A stretch of DNA of 64,000 nt from Vibrio caribbeanicus ATCC BAA-2122 (GTDB taxonomy: Bacteria > Pseudomonadota > Gammaproteobacteria > Enterobacterales > Vibrionaceae), in assembly GCF_000165125.1 (NCBI RefSeq), contig NZ_AEIU01000050.1:1-64000 (forward strand), written 5' to 3'. The translations under genes were made by a program, and so were the position numbers. This document shows positions 1 through 9,928 of this stretch, in pieces (the stretch's first letter is position 1; the number at the start of each line of letters is the position of its first letter). A model generated the notes under the pieces. It was not told the DNA's origin and made no database searches. It saw only the letters and a list, made by a program, of their open reading frames with translations.

Positions 1-1340
1 TAATGATTCGACGTTTTATGAGAAGCTAAAGATAACGGCTCACTGACCCACTCCTTTTTGAGGGGGTCTCCATCCGTTTTCCAAGTCAGCTGTAACCCAC
101 TCGACACTGAGACAGTCGGCTTTGTCACCGGCTCACTAAAGCTCGCCGCCAACGTTAAAGCATCATCCTCTAACTGGTAACTAACATCCTTAGAGGCATC
201 AAGGGTAGGCGCTTGATTATCGTAAGTGAACGAGCTCTTCACAGGAGGAACGCCATTACCTTTAACCGTAACATCAACTTTACCAACCGCTATAGAAGAT
301 AGATTAAGTTCATACGTCCAAATCCCACTCTTACCCATGGTCGGCGGCTCACTGACCTGTAATCCTTTACTGTCAGTGACCACTAAGGTGGTGCTGGCAA
401 GAGCCTGATAAGTGCCGCTCAAGTCTAACGTCGCGCCCTGAGTTATCACGCCATCAATCTTATTAAGCGTTAGCTTTGGCATCAGCGTAGAGGTGCTTTT
501 TACCTCTGCGCCTGGATTGCCCGCTTTATCTTGAAAGCCAGTGAAGGTGAAAGCTAATGATTCGACGTTTTTATTTACAGAAGCTAACGATAACGGCTCA
601 CTGACCCACTCTTTTTTGAGGGGGGCTCCATCCGTTTTCCAAGTCAACTGTAACCCACTCGACACTGAGACAGTCGGCTTTGTCACTGGCTTACTGAAGC
701 TCGCCGTCACCGTTAAAGCATCGTCCTCTAACTGGTAACTAACATCATTAGGGGCATCAAGGGTAGGCGCTTGATTATCGTAAATGAACGAGCTCTTCAC
801 ATCATCAACGCCATGACCTTTAACCGTAACCGTAACCTCGCCAGCCGCTATCGAGGACAGATCAAGCTCGTACGTCCAAATCCCTGAATTATCCAGATTC
901 AGCGTCTTTTCGACCTTTGCATTACTGCTGTCGGTCACCACTAAGGTGATGTTTTCAAGAAATTGATAAGTGCCGCTTAAAGCTAACTTGGCATCCGGCG
1001 TTATCCCAACATTATTACCACCATTAATATCATCTAACGTCAGCTTTGGATTCAGCGTATAAGTGCTTGTTAACTCTGCACCTGGATTGCCCGCTTTATC
1101 TTGAAAGCCTGTGAAGGTGAAAGATAATGATTCGACGTTGTTATGAGAAGCTAAAGATAACGGCTCACTGACCCACTCCTTTTTGACAAGTTCTCCATTA
1201 GTGTCCCAAGTCAGCTGTAACCCATTCGACACTGAGACAGTAGGAATTGTCACTGGCTCATTAAAGCTCGCCGTCACCGTTAGCTTATCCCCAGTTAACT
1301 GATAATTAAGGTCAGTTGCGGGATTTAAGACAGGTAAAGC
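1..1340 (-). repeat. Tandem about 560-bp coding repeats in the giant lipoprotein
   Basis: Three in-gene units share long near-identical stretches. The plus-strand landmark TAATGATTCGACG occurs at 1, 555 and 1125, giving periods of 554 and 570 bp (about 185-190 residues). Each unit seems to hold two Ig-like modules, one with the phrase FQDKAGNPGAE and one with SSFTYDNQAPTLDA. The third copy diverges after about 1340. High similarity between units suggests recent duplication and makes recombination or assembly collapse likely here. Confidence 0.8.
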
Positions 1341-4300
1341 CTTATCAAGTTTAAAGCTCCCTTGCGCTTGCGCCGTAGCACCCAAGCTATTCCTCCCCGA
1401 GACAGTGAAGGTCACTTCCCCGTCAGGGAGCGTTGAGGCATCTATCGTCTTCTTCCATTCATTGTCTTTTACTTTTACCTGCACCTTTTGATCACCAATA
1501 CTCAAAAGCAATAAGGCGCCGTCTTCAAAACGCTCGGTTGTGCCAGAAACTTCAAGACTTTTTGCTCTCTCTACATTGACCCACTCAGGGTCAATCACTT
1601 TAACCGTCAATGAAGGCAATATGGTCAAGGTTCTTTCAACTAACTTACCCGTGTTTCCTAGGCTGTCTTGGTATCCCTCGATTTTAATCGGTAGACTTTG
1701 CTCTGAAGTATCAGGCACCTCTATTTTGCCTTCCCATACTTTTTTGTTACTACCGTCTTGTTCCATGCTAATCTTTGCATCACCCAGCGTCACCGAAAAA
1801 TCTGGTTCAACCTCAGTACTAAACTCAGCGGCTATATCGAGAGAATTTCCGGGGGCAAGTTGCTCAGTGAAGCTGACAGACTTAACCGTAGGCAAGGCTC
1901 CTTTGACATCCAAAATTAGACTCGCACCTTTGCCCGGTATGCCTTTATTATTGGTGAACTGGCCATCATCAACCGATATTTTTACTTCTTTATCTTCACT
2001 AGAAGGACTGGTGTACTTAACCCGCCATTCAAGGTTTGAGATTTCTTCAAAATTCGTGAGTTCGCCATTGGACGTCGATGAACTGCTATCTGAAGTCAGT
2101 TTGATGTCATCGATGGTAAATCCTTCGATGGCTTCTGAGAATTTAAAATTAATGTAGGTCTCTTTATTACCTCCGAGAACTTTATTGTCACTCGAAATGG
2201 TAATAACCTTAGGCACTGATAAAACATCACTAAAACTGTTTTGAACCGAGTGGTCTGCTAAGTCTTTCACTTCATACTGAGCCAGGTACTCACCGTTCGG
2301 AACCTTAAAAGTAAAAATAGAATGGTCCCCATCTGTTTTTACTGTTTCTGGCTCGTATATTGTGAGCTGATCAGTCCGACTTAGCGTTGATGTTACCGAC
2401 TCTAAATTTGTGTCTTTTGCTTCTATCTCGACTTTCACGTTGTATTCAGCATCCGGGAGAACTTTCTCTACCTTGAGAGTCTCAGTGACGAATTTCGCGG
2501 ATGGAGCTTCAAAGTCGACAACAACATCGACTTCTGTTTTTTCATCACCCGTTTTTTCACCATCCGAAAGAGCAAAGCTAGTGAGATCTCGGCCAATCAC
2601 ATCTTTGGCAATTAACTTCAGCTGATATTCTCCTTGTTGCGATTCATCAAAGTCAATCTCCCTTGCTATATCCTCAAGGCGCCCGGTAAATCTCATCTTC
2701 TCTTGGTTATCTTGTATAAAGAGTAAACTGAAGTTCTCAACCTCTACGCCCGACGCTTGTTTTACCTTGAAAGACTGTTTCTTATTTTTAAGCAGCAAAG
2801 AGCCATTTTCTTCCCCAGTAGCAAATTCACCGATACTCAACATGATCTTAGCGGTACTAAGATCAACATCGATATTTTTCGAGGCTTGGTTGCCGGCCTT
2901 ATCGAAGGCAGTCACTTCAAACCGCAATGTCTCGATGTCTTTTAAACTATCGCTCTTGATATCTAGATAACTAAATGCATTTGGCTCGGTATCCGTTGTT
3001 TTCTCGATAGTTTTATCGAGAAATTTGTAGATTACCTTTTGCACGCCACTTCCTGTATCACTGACTACAAATTTAAAGCGCCACGACTTAGAGTCAGTAC
3101 CCGGAGTACTTGCTACTGTCACTTGGTCACCAATAGTAGAAGGCGTATTGTCTGTTATGAATTTACGCTGTATTACTTCAGAGAATCCCCACAAGTTTGT
3201 AGCCTTAACAACAATTTCAAGCATGGTGTTTCTTTGGGCTGGGGTTAGAGGAAAGCTTGCCTTTCTACACAGCTTATCTTTATCTATCGAACAGTAGAGA
3301 CTGCTGTCAAATTGGTCCTTTCCATATGTCTGGCCATCAAAACTCACCTCAATGCTTTCCAGAGTTTGCGTGATATAGCTTAGCTCCATGTTGAGATTTG
3401 CTGAATTGGAGCTACTATTATCCGCAGGATTTATCAATGTTAAACCAATTCCATCCTTAGGTTTTTTTACCGTGAATATAATATCGCCAGCTTTATTATC
3501 AGCTCTATCCACTAAGTTCTGGATAGTAAGTGCCTTTTCTGGTGCATCTCCGTCGAATAAGTCTGCATAACTAATCCGATAGGTACACTTCCATTTTTGG
3601 GCATCAAGCGATGTACATTCACTAGAGGGTTCAATAATTTCATCTAAAGTGTTGCTCTTCAGCGAAGGCTTGTGCTCGTCTGACAAGCCAGATATGTCGT
3701 TAAACTCTAGTGAGAAAAAAACTTTCTTAATGTTGTTATCCACATACAAAGCAGAGAGAGGCAAAGTTACATCACCACTATTAAAGGATGGCCCTTCTCT
3801 GTCGAGTAAAATGGGGGAAAGGCTTTTACTCGTTGTTTGGGCACTTTTATCTGTGGCCTGAATAGTTAATGTGGCCAGCTTGTTCTCATCCAGAGTAATG
3901 TTATTACTCTCTGATGTAGAGATCTTGACAGAAAAAGGCTTTGAGAAATCCTCTGTGGTAACGTTTTTAATTAGGCTGTTGCCCTGATAGACGCCCACGC
4001 TCTCGATGCCTGACGCATCTGTAATCGAGGCAATATTGATTGTGAATTCTTTACCAACCACATATGATTCTTTGCCACTATTAACCTGAGGATCGCCCAA
4101 CTTAATGTTTGGTCCAGTCTTGTCTTTATTGACCTCGATGATGGACTGTACCGTGATCGCTGGTATCGTCTTTTTAGTTGCCGTGACTTTGAATTGATAA
4201 TTAGCGACGTTTTCAATAAGCTTAACACTGCCTTCTGACTCATTTTCCAAACAAGGAAAATTACCATCGCCACAAGCTTTAAGGGCCAGCCATTTATCCT

Positions 4301-7300
4301 GCTGTTTATATGCTATCTGTATCTCTTTCTCAAGATCCTCACTCGCATTCCAATCGATATCGGGGATCCAGAGCTCATTTAGTTTTTCCCACTTAAACCC
4401 TTTTAGTTCAGGTAATCGGGAGTCAAGTTTGACCGACAGTTCTGATGGGCCTTCTGATCCCAATCTATCTGCACTTTTAACATAGACCGTCCAATTCTCG
4501 TTACCATCTGATACATTCTCTATCTTTGGATAGATTGCGCCGCTACATAGTTCATCACTACCATTGCATAATAACAAATCAAAGCTAGCCGCCTCGATAT
4601 CTGAAAAACTGTCTATGTTGTACGTTACCGTTTTCTCCGAGCCATCAAGCTTTTTACTGAAAATCACCGAAGGGAGAGTATCGGAGAAGTCTGCAATACC
4701 TGTACTATCCGTTAATTCAAAATGCAGCTTTAGGTTTGCACCGGGCGAAGCATTAAAGTAGTAATTTTCTGGGGAATAGGATTTTGTTTCATTACCTACT
4801 GTCGCTTTAACTGAAAGCTTTGCATCAGGGAATTGTGTATCTTTGGTTAGCACCAATGAGCAGGGATCGGTGACCGTCTCCTGGCAAACATTACCCAACG
4901 TATCTTTGGCCAATAGTTTAAATTCAATTCTATCGCCATTCAATATTTCAAACTTAACCTCATCGCCATTGCCTCCCGTTGAACTCGGTATAATAATTGA
5001 ACTTGGTATAGTAAAGGAGTATTCGTATTTCTCTTTACCATCACTATCATCATTAGATTTGAGGCTCAGTTTATCTGTAATAACAATAACCGTATCGTTG
5101 CCATCATTTTTTTTCAAAATGGCTTGTAAGTTGTCACTCAATTCTTTGCTCATTAATCCTGACGGGTCGATAAACGTTATTTTCCCCTTAACCAAACCCT
5201 TAAAAGTGTGTCCATTGTGGTCTGAAAGCCCATGATCGATTTTTTGCTCACAACAATGGTTAACATCCTTATCTATGGTAAGAATAGCCGATGGTGGTGA
5301 TTGGTCGACGTTTGTTGGGTCACCTTTGAAAAGAGACACATCATTAATTTTGGGTATATGCAGAGCAATTCGGTTCGCTTCTGCCAGCACCTCACTTGAG
5401 GATAGGTTTAAATGATTCTCCAATAAGTCACGATATTTCTGCGCCAGGTTAAATCTATATTTTTCGTCCAAGAGACCATCATCAATGGCATCTGTATATA
5501 AATCACTTGCTGAGAGGCTCTTAAAAGCTTCTAGGAGCAAGGTGTGGCGAATTTTCGCTTTGGTCGCCTCATTGAAAGTTAACTGAGGGTCATCCATCGT
5601 TAAAAAGTAAGGAGTGGTCGCTGGATCAAAGCCAAACCAATCTACCATCGTTGTTTTTATCTCATTAAGTAACTTCAGCGCTTTATCGGCTGTTTTATCT
5701 TTTTCCTTTCCCCAGTGATAATCAAATAATCCCATAGCGTAGGAGGACAATTCAGTAAGATAGTATCGATTTTCACCTTTATAATTGATTTCCTTTTCAT
5801 CAATGTAGGTACCGATCCAGTATTTTTTCTGAAAAATTAACTTTGCAATCTGCTCTGCTTCAAAATTGGCAGGTAATATATACGGTGTTTCAGCAGTAGA
5901 GTTAATGGATTGAGAAAATTTGCCATCACCATAGCCTTTAAGGTTAAGTGTGTCTGTTACCGTCGAAGTAATATTAAGCTTCTCTGGTCGAAAGGCTCTA
6001 AAGACCACCTCTTTTGAATCACTTGTCGAAACTTTTAAGGCACTTGTCGAAACTTCTGAGGCACTTGTCAAACCCGTCTTAGTTTCAGCGTAAATTTCTA
6101 GCTTGTGAATAGTTAATGGTTTGTTTAGTTTATCTTCAAAAGCCTTTTTCAATAACTGTTTCACGTAAGGTATGTAGTATTCCGCTGAATTCTCCTCGCT
6201 CGAAGAAATCTTATATTGTCCTGGAACGGATATTGCGTCTTTACCAGAGCCAGAGCAAGAGCCAGAGCCAGAGCAAGAGTATTTAAGCATTAACTCTTGT
6301 TTAATATTTTGCCCGTTCTCTTGTTCAATCTTTGGCCACTGCACTTTAACTTTTATATAAGGCATGAAGGGGTTGTTGCTCGGAATAAATTTATCGTCGT
6401 CAATAACAGCATCAACTGTTGAGATTTTGAGCAAGTTTGTTGTAATATCAATATTTTGGCTCGTGTAAGTATCTGCGTTATACTTTCCAAAGGAGACTGT
6501 ATCCTTACTATTGTCATAGAAACGCATATCCATTTTAGGGAAAGAAACTGATGCTATTATTGGCTTATTTGTATCGGGGAAAATATCAAAACTAGTATTC
6601 TTAGAGCGATGGTCTTTATCTGTTGCAGTGATTTTGAACGTGTATTTAGTAACACTATGACTATTACTTAATGCAAAAGTCTGACTAAATTGACATTTAT
6701 CGTCAATACCAGCTTTGCACGACAACTCATTAGCATCTGTATCCTCATTATTAGTTTTAATAAGTTGGACACTCTTATTTATTAACTCACTCGGTTTGGA
6801 ATTAATTGAACCCTCTAGTGTGTATTCTTCTTGACCTTTATTAAAATATAGATCTGATGTCACATTAATTGCAGGGCCTGAGTTATCCCAGTTAAAGGTA
6901 ATCATTTGCTCTTTTGATATATTACGATTGCCGATAGAATCGCTAAGAAAAGCAGACAAGCGGCCATTAAAAGGACCACCATCTGGAGCCGATTTATTCA
7001 ATTCTTTTGTGTTGATGCCCACCACTAATTTGGTGCTTCTGAGACCCGGTTGATACTCATCAGGTTTAGCGATAAAACAGATGCCTGACAAATCACTGCA
7101 CTGCTGGGGTGATGTCCAATTCCCATCTTTGTCCTGATACGAAATGTTAAGCTCTATATCGCTCAGAAGTCCAACTCCAGTTGCATCGCTAACTTCAAGC
7201 TCTAGCTGTGCACTATCACCAAACAAAATGTCTCGATTCAAGCGAGCAATTTTAGGTGCTGTTTTGTCTTTCTTACCCTCAATATTCTCTCTGTTACGTG

Positions 7301-8240
7301 AATCTTCTGGAAAAATAACCGAGGCTGTATCAGCTCCGTAAAAACGAAGCCGTTCAGCATAATCAACATAAGCATCCGCTGTTTGGGTTGTCGCGTTTAT
7401 CGGACCACTTAGAGCAACTAAGAGGTAATTAGCAAGATCATCAGTAAATGTTGAACTTGATAATTTATAGCCATTAATGACAAGTTCGGCTCTACCACTC
7501 TGGCCATCTAATTTGCCGTCATTAGCAATATCTTGATAACCCAGTTCAGCAAGATGGATAGATGAGCAATTCGCAACATCACCGCTATTTTTTGCCAAAC
7601 AATCGGCTCCCATCGCAGACATGGCGGTCAATAGGCTACCATATTGATAATTTTCAGCCGTCCTTGGCGTGGTGCTTCGATTATCAGAAATATCAAAAGG
7701 AACAAGGTGATTGACATCAAATCCATACATTTCTGTAAATGTGCTCAAAGACTCCGAAATTGCAGAGTCGACACTTTTTGATTCATCTTTAATTTTGTGA
7801 TGAGCGAGACCGGCGACTAAATTCGTCAATGGTGTAATCATCAAAGTCTGGGTTTCGCCCTCACCATACATAGCAACACCTCTTAGGGCAGCGTTCATAG
7901 CCACATCAGCCTTGGTGAAAGGATCAAAATATTTACCACCCTCGGCATAAACAATGATGGGAGTTGATGCCGCACCGTTAATGTTGACGGTATAGTTTCC
8001 ATGCTTATCAGTGACACTCTGACCAAGCTTCCTGCCTATTTTCCCTGCCTGATATTCCCAGACACTGATCGTTGCACCATCAACAGGCGCATCAAAAACC
8101 ACTCCGGAAATTGTGCCTGATTGACGAGAAGGTGGACTATTGTCTTTGCCACCGCCGCCACCACCGCCGCCGCACGCGTTCAAAAAAGGCAAAATAATAA
8201 GTATGCTTAGGAATAATTTCAGTAATTTTTGTGTCAACAT
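1..8240 (-). CDS. Giant repetitive Ig-like lipoprotein, partial (3' end outside the window)
   Basis: An open minus-strand frame runs from an ATG at 8240 to the window edge, about 2,746 codons. The N-terminus is a lipoprotein signal with lipobox LNAC (Cys23) followed by eight glycines, so an outer-membrane-anchored, secreted or surface protein is inferred. Residues about 40-110 resemble a carboxypeptidase-regulatory or SdrD-B-like fold (SGTISGVVFDAPVDGA). A more helical region follows. Most of the remainder is a long series of beta-rich segments with Ig- or cadherin-like patterns (DxxGN, DNxxP), as in large bacterial adhesins. Cysteines are scattered in pairs. The last 1.3 kb contains near-identical tandem units. 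The phase appears to change at about 14-17 relative to the paralogous units, so the gene may be broken there or there may be a base error. The substrate is unknown; adhesion or biofilm is only a family-level guess. Confidence 0.85.
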   Translation of the reverse strand, partial: MLTQKLLKLFLSILIILPFLNACGGGGGGGGKDNSPPSRQSGTISGVVFDAPVDGATISVWEYQAGKIGRKLGQSVTDKHGNYTVNINGAASTPIIVYAEGGKYFDPFTKADVAMNAALRGVAMYGEGETQTLMITPLTNLVAGLAHHKIKDESKSVDSAISESLSTFTEMYGFDVNHLVPFDISDNRSTTPRTAENYQYGSLLTAMSAMGADCLAKNSGDVANCSSIHLAELGYQDIANDGKLDGQSGRAELVINGYKLSSSTFTDDLANYLLVALSGPINATTQTADAYVDYAERLRFYGADTASVIFPEDSRNRENIEGKKDKTAPKIARLNRDILFGDSAQLELEVSDATGVGLLSDIELNISYQDKDGNWTSPQQCSDLSGICFIAKPDEYQPGLRSTKLVVGINTKELNKSAPDGGPFNGRLSAFLSDSIGNRNISKEQMITFNWDNSGPAINVTSDLYFNKGQEEYTLEGSINSKPSELINKSVQLIKTNNEDTDANELSCKAGIDDKCQFSQTFALSNSHSVTKYTFKITATDKDHRSKNTSFDIFPDTNKPIIASVSFPKMDMRFYDNSKDTVSFGKYNADTYTSQNIDITTNLLKISTVDAVIDDDKFIPSNNPFMPYIKVKVQWPKIEQENGQNIKQELMLKYSCSGSGSCSGSGKDAISVPGQYKISSSEENSAEYYIPYVKQLLKKAFEDKLNKPLTIHKLEIYAETKTGLTSASEVSTSALKVSTSDSKEVVFRAFRPEKLNITSTVTDTLNLKGYGDGKFSQSINSTAETPYILPANFEAEQIAKLIFQKKYWIGTYIDEKEINYKGENRYYLTELSSYAMGLFDYHWGKEKDKTADKALKLLNEIKTTMVDWFGFDPATTPYFLTMDDPQLTFNEATKAKIRHTLLLEAFKSLSASDLYTDAIDDGLLDEKYRFNLAQKYRDLLENHLNLSSSEVLAEANRIALHIPKINDVSLFKGDPTNVDQSPPSAILTIDKDVNHCCEQKIDHGLSDHNGHTFKGLVKGKITFIDPSGLMSKELSDNLQAILKKNDGNDTVIVITDKLSLKSNDDSDGKEKYEYSFTIPSSIIIPSSTGGNGDEVKFEILNGDRIEFKLLAKDTLGNVCQETVTDPCSLVLTKDTQFPDAKLSVKATVGNETKSYSPENYYFNASPGANLKLHFELTDSTGIADFSDTLPSVIFSKKLDGSEKTVTYNIDSFSDIEAASFDLLLCNGSDELCSGAIYPKIENVSDGNENWTVYVKSADRLGSEGPSELSVKLDSRLPELKGFKWEKLNELWIPDIDWNASEDLEKEIQIAYKQQDKWLALKACGDGNFPCLENESEGSVKLIENVANYQFKVTATKKTIPAITVQSIIEVNKDKTGPNIKLGDPQVNSGKESYVVGKEFTINIASITDASGIESVGVYQGNSLIKNVTTEDFSKPFSVKISTSESNNITLDENKLATLTIQATDKSAQTTSKSLSPILLDREGPSFNSGDVTLPLSALYVDNNIKKVFFSLEFNDISGLSDEHKPSLKSNTLDEIIEPSSECTSLDAQKWKCTYRISYADLFDGDAPEKALTIQNLVDRADNKAGDIIFTVKKPKDGIGLTLINPADNSSSNSANLNMELSYITQTLESIEVSFDGQTYGKDQFDSSLYCSIDKDKLCRKASFPLTPAQRNTMLEIVVKATNLWGFSEVIQRKFITDNTPSTIGDQVTVASTPGTDSKSWRFKFVVSDTGSGVQKVIYKFLDKTIEKTTDTEPNAFSYLDIKSDSLKDIETLRFEVTAFDKAGNQASKNIDVDLSTAKIMLSIGEFATGEENGSLLLKNKKQSFKVKQASGVEVENFSLLFIQDNQEKMRFTGRLEDIAREIDFDESQQGEYQLKLIAKDVIGRDLTSFALSDGEKTGDEKTEVDVVVDFEAPSAKFVTETLKVEKVLPDAEYNVKVEIEAKDTNLESVTSTLSRTDQLTIYEPETVKTDGDHSIFTFKVPNGEYLAQYEVKDLADHSVQNSFSDVLSVPKVITISSDNKVLGGNKETYINFKFSEAIEGFTIDDIKLTSDSSSSTSNGELTNFEEISNLEWRVKYTSPSSEDKEVKISVDDGQFTNNKGIPGKGASLILDVKGALPTVKSVSFTEQLAPGNSLDIAAEFSTEVEPDFSVTLGDAKISMEQDGSNKKVWEGKIEVPDTSEQSLPIKIEGYQDSLGNTGKLVERTLTILPSLTVKVIDPEWVNVERAKSLEVSGTTERFEDGALLLLSIGDQKVQVKVKDNEWKKTIDASTLPDGEVTFTVSGRNSLGATAQAQGSFKLDKALPVLNPATDLNYQLTGDKLTVTASFNEPVTIPTVSVSNGLQLTWDTNGELVKKEWVSEPLSLASHNNVESLSFTFTGFQDKAGNPGAELTSTYTLNPKLTLDDINGGNNVGITPDAKLALSGTYQFLENITLVVTDSSNAKVEKTLNLDNSGIWTYELDLSSIAAGEVTVTVKGHGVDDVKSSFIYDNQAPTLDAPNDVSYQLEDDALTVTASFSKPVTKPTVSVSSGLQLTWKTDGAPLKKEWVSEPLSLASVNKNVESLAFTFTGFQDKAGNPGAEVKSTSTLMPKLTLNKIDGVITQGATLDLSGTYQALASTTLVVTDSKGLQVSEPPTMGKSGIWTYELNLSSIAVGKVDVTVKGNGVPPVKSSFTYDNQAPTLDASKDVSYQLEDDALTLAASFSEPVTKPTVSVSSGLQLTWKTDGDPLKKEWVSEPLSLASHKTSNH

Positions 8241-8490
8241 AATCAGAAAAAAGAGTCAATTTTTCGCGATTATATTATTGATTAAATTTTTCTCAACATT
8301 GCGAATTCACCACTAAATAACACATAATGACGGTAAAAATAGTTATTTAATAGGGGTAAGTTCACCTTAACTTGACATCAATTAATATTTAGTTAGGTAA
8401 AAGGAGGGAATTTGACTTCATTGGGTGTAAGATTTTTTTTAAAATATTATACTGAGCCAGAATTTTTCCTCATTACTACACTCTTTAATA
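8241..8490. other. Divergent intergenic region, no gene seen
   Basis: These AT-rich 250 bp separate the minus-strand giant lipoprotein from the plus-strand M23 peptidase, so both promoters should lie here. No convincing operator, riboswitch or RNA gene was recognised. Confidence 0.5.
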
Positions 8491-9471
8491 ATGACAACTC
8501 TGATACTTAAACAATACATGCCAAGCCCTAATCTTATTTTATGCGGCTTCGCAGGCATCATTACTCTTGCAGTGATTAGTGCCAACAGCATTCGCAATTC
8601 AGAGCACAAAGAGATTGAGCAACTGCTTCCTGAGCCTAACATTGTCGAGGCGTCAGTAAAGATTGATTCATTAAATGCAGAAGCACCAAGCCCAGAAATT
8701 ATTACCGGAAAAATTCACTACTCTTTTATCACAACATTAATAAAGGCTGGGCTAGAGCAACATGAAATTACGACTTTAATATCGAGAATAGAAAATAAGT
8801 TTGACATTATTAATCAAGCTAAAAAAGGAGATAAATTTTCTATAATGAAGGATATTAATAGTGATAATGAAAGTTACATTAGTGCTTTTTACTATCAGGG
8901 TAGAGAAAAGCACTTTTTCTTTATTAGCCAAGACGGCGATACCGTTTATGATGAATACGGAGATAGCCTAGACAATACACAATATAAGCCCCCTTTAACA
9001 CAACAATACCGCATCAGCTCTGGTTTTAATATGGAACGTTTTCACCCAGTAACTCACCGTATTACACCACATTTGGGAACCGATTTTGCAGTTCCTACTG
9101 GTACTAAAGTACTCAGTATTGCCGATGGTATCGTCATTAAATCACGCTACAATCGTTTTGCGGGCCATTATGTCAATGTTCGCCACAACAATAATGTGGT
9201 GTCACGCTACCTACATTTGTCAAAACGTAAGGTCAAGGTGGGCGATCGTATTACTCAAGGCCAAGCCATTGGACTGTCCGGCAACAGTGGCCGAACTACG
9301 GGCGCTCACTTACACATTGAAGTATGGGTCAATGACTCTCCGGTTGATTACCTCACCTTTATGAAGCAGCAAAATACTCAAATCAACACCCCTATTTTGC
9401 TGGCAGCGCAGAAACACAAAAGCCGCCTTATCGCAGCACTTGAGGGCTCGGCTCAACGCCTTGAACAATAA
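8491..9471 (+). CDS. M23 family (LytM/MepM-type) peptidoglycan endopeptidase
   Basis: A 326-residue membrane-anchored zinc metallopeptidase expected to cut peptide cross-links in periplasmic peptidoglycan. A hydrophobic signal-anchor occupies about residues 14-32. Residues 75-165 resemble the middle domain of MepM/Csd3 proteins. The LytM domain carries the full zinc and catalytic set: H194xxxD198, H242 in YLHLSK and H273xH275 in GAHLHIE. It is shorter than E. coli MepM (about 440 residues) and no LysM domain is visible. The ATG at 8491 has no clear ribosome binding site; a second in-frame ATG at 8518 is possible. It stands alone between divergent and unrelated genes. Family assignment is firm, orthology to a particular Vibrio Shy protein is not. 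Confidence 0.88.
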   Translation: MTTLILKQYMPSPNLILCGFAGIITLAVISANSIRNSEHKEIEQLLPEPNIVEASVKIDSLNAEAPSPEIITGKIHYSFITTLIKAGLEQHEITTLISRIENKFDIINQAKKGDKFSIMKDINSDNESYISAFYYQGREKHFFFISQDGDTVYDEYGDSLDNTQYKPPLTQQYRISSGFNMERFHPVTHRITPHLGTDFAVPTGTKVLSIADGIVIKSRYNRFAGHYVNVRHNNNVVSRYLHLSKRKVKVGDRITQGQAIGLSGNSGRTTGAHLHIEVWVNDSPVDYLTFMKQQNTQINTPILLAAQKHKSRLIAALEGSAQRLEQ

Positions 9472-9604
9472 CCTATTCAACCTAGATAAGGGACAAATAA
9501 CGCTACCAGTTGCAAAAGTGTGACTTTTTTTCGTGAGCATTATTGATCTTTTTATCTTTAACTGTTTTTGCTACCATTCGCGCAAATAATCATTCAGGTG
9601 AACT

Positions 9605-9856
9605 ATGATGGACTGCCGATTGGGCTGCGGAGCTTGCTGTATAGCACCGAGTATTTCTTCCCCTATCCCTGGGATGCCAAATGGTAAACCCGCTGGTGAA
9701 CGCTGCATTCAATTAAACAATGAAAACCTATGTCGGTTATTTGGCAAGCCCGAGCGACCAAAGGTATGCCTTCAATTTAAGCCATGCCCAGTGATCTGTG
9801 GCAGCACCACTCAGCAAGCCCTGGCAAATATTACTGAGTTAGAGCATCTGACTTGA
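9605..9856 (+). CDS. YkgJ/YeiW-family cysteine-cluster protein
   Basis: A small 83-residue protein with a cysteine-cluster pattern: CRLGCGACC near the N-terminus (Cys4, 8, 11, 12), then Cys34, Cys43, CLQFKPCPVIC further on. This is the UPF0153/YkgJ pattern, predicted to bind zinc or an Fe-S cluster. The function of the family is not established. AGGTGA lies just upstream of the ATG. It is convergent with recR and separated from it by recR's terminator. Confidence 0.8.
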   Translation: MMDCRLGCGACCIAPSISSPIPGMPNGKPAGERCIQLNNENLCRLFGKPERPKVCLQFKPCPVICGSTTQQALANITELEHLT

Positions 9857-9895
9857 CTGCTATCACCAAGTGCATTTTGAAGTATTGATCAAGGA

Positions 9896-9921
9896 AATAA
9901 AAAACCGCTGACAAGCAGCGG
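9896..9921 (-). terminator. Rho-independent terminator after recR
   Basis: The stem CCGCTG/CAGCGG (9905-9921) with a 5-nt loop is followed, reading the minus strand, by a T-rich tract. It sits 8 bp beyond the recR stop codon. Confidence 0.85.
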
Positions 9922-9928
9922 CTTCATA

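Noticed and set aside
1540-2157. A 205-codon plus-strand open frame opposite the giant lipoprotein
   Set aside because: It is Ser/Leu/Thr-rich shadow coding from the antisense of repeated Asp/Ser/Lys codons, has no ribosome binding site and lies inside a well-supported minus-strand gene.
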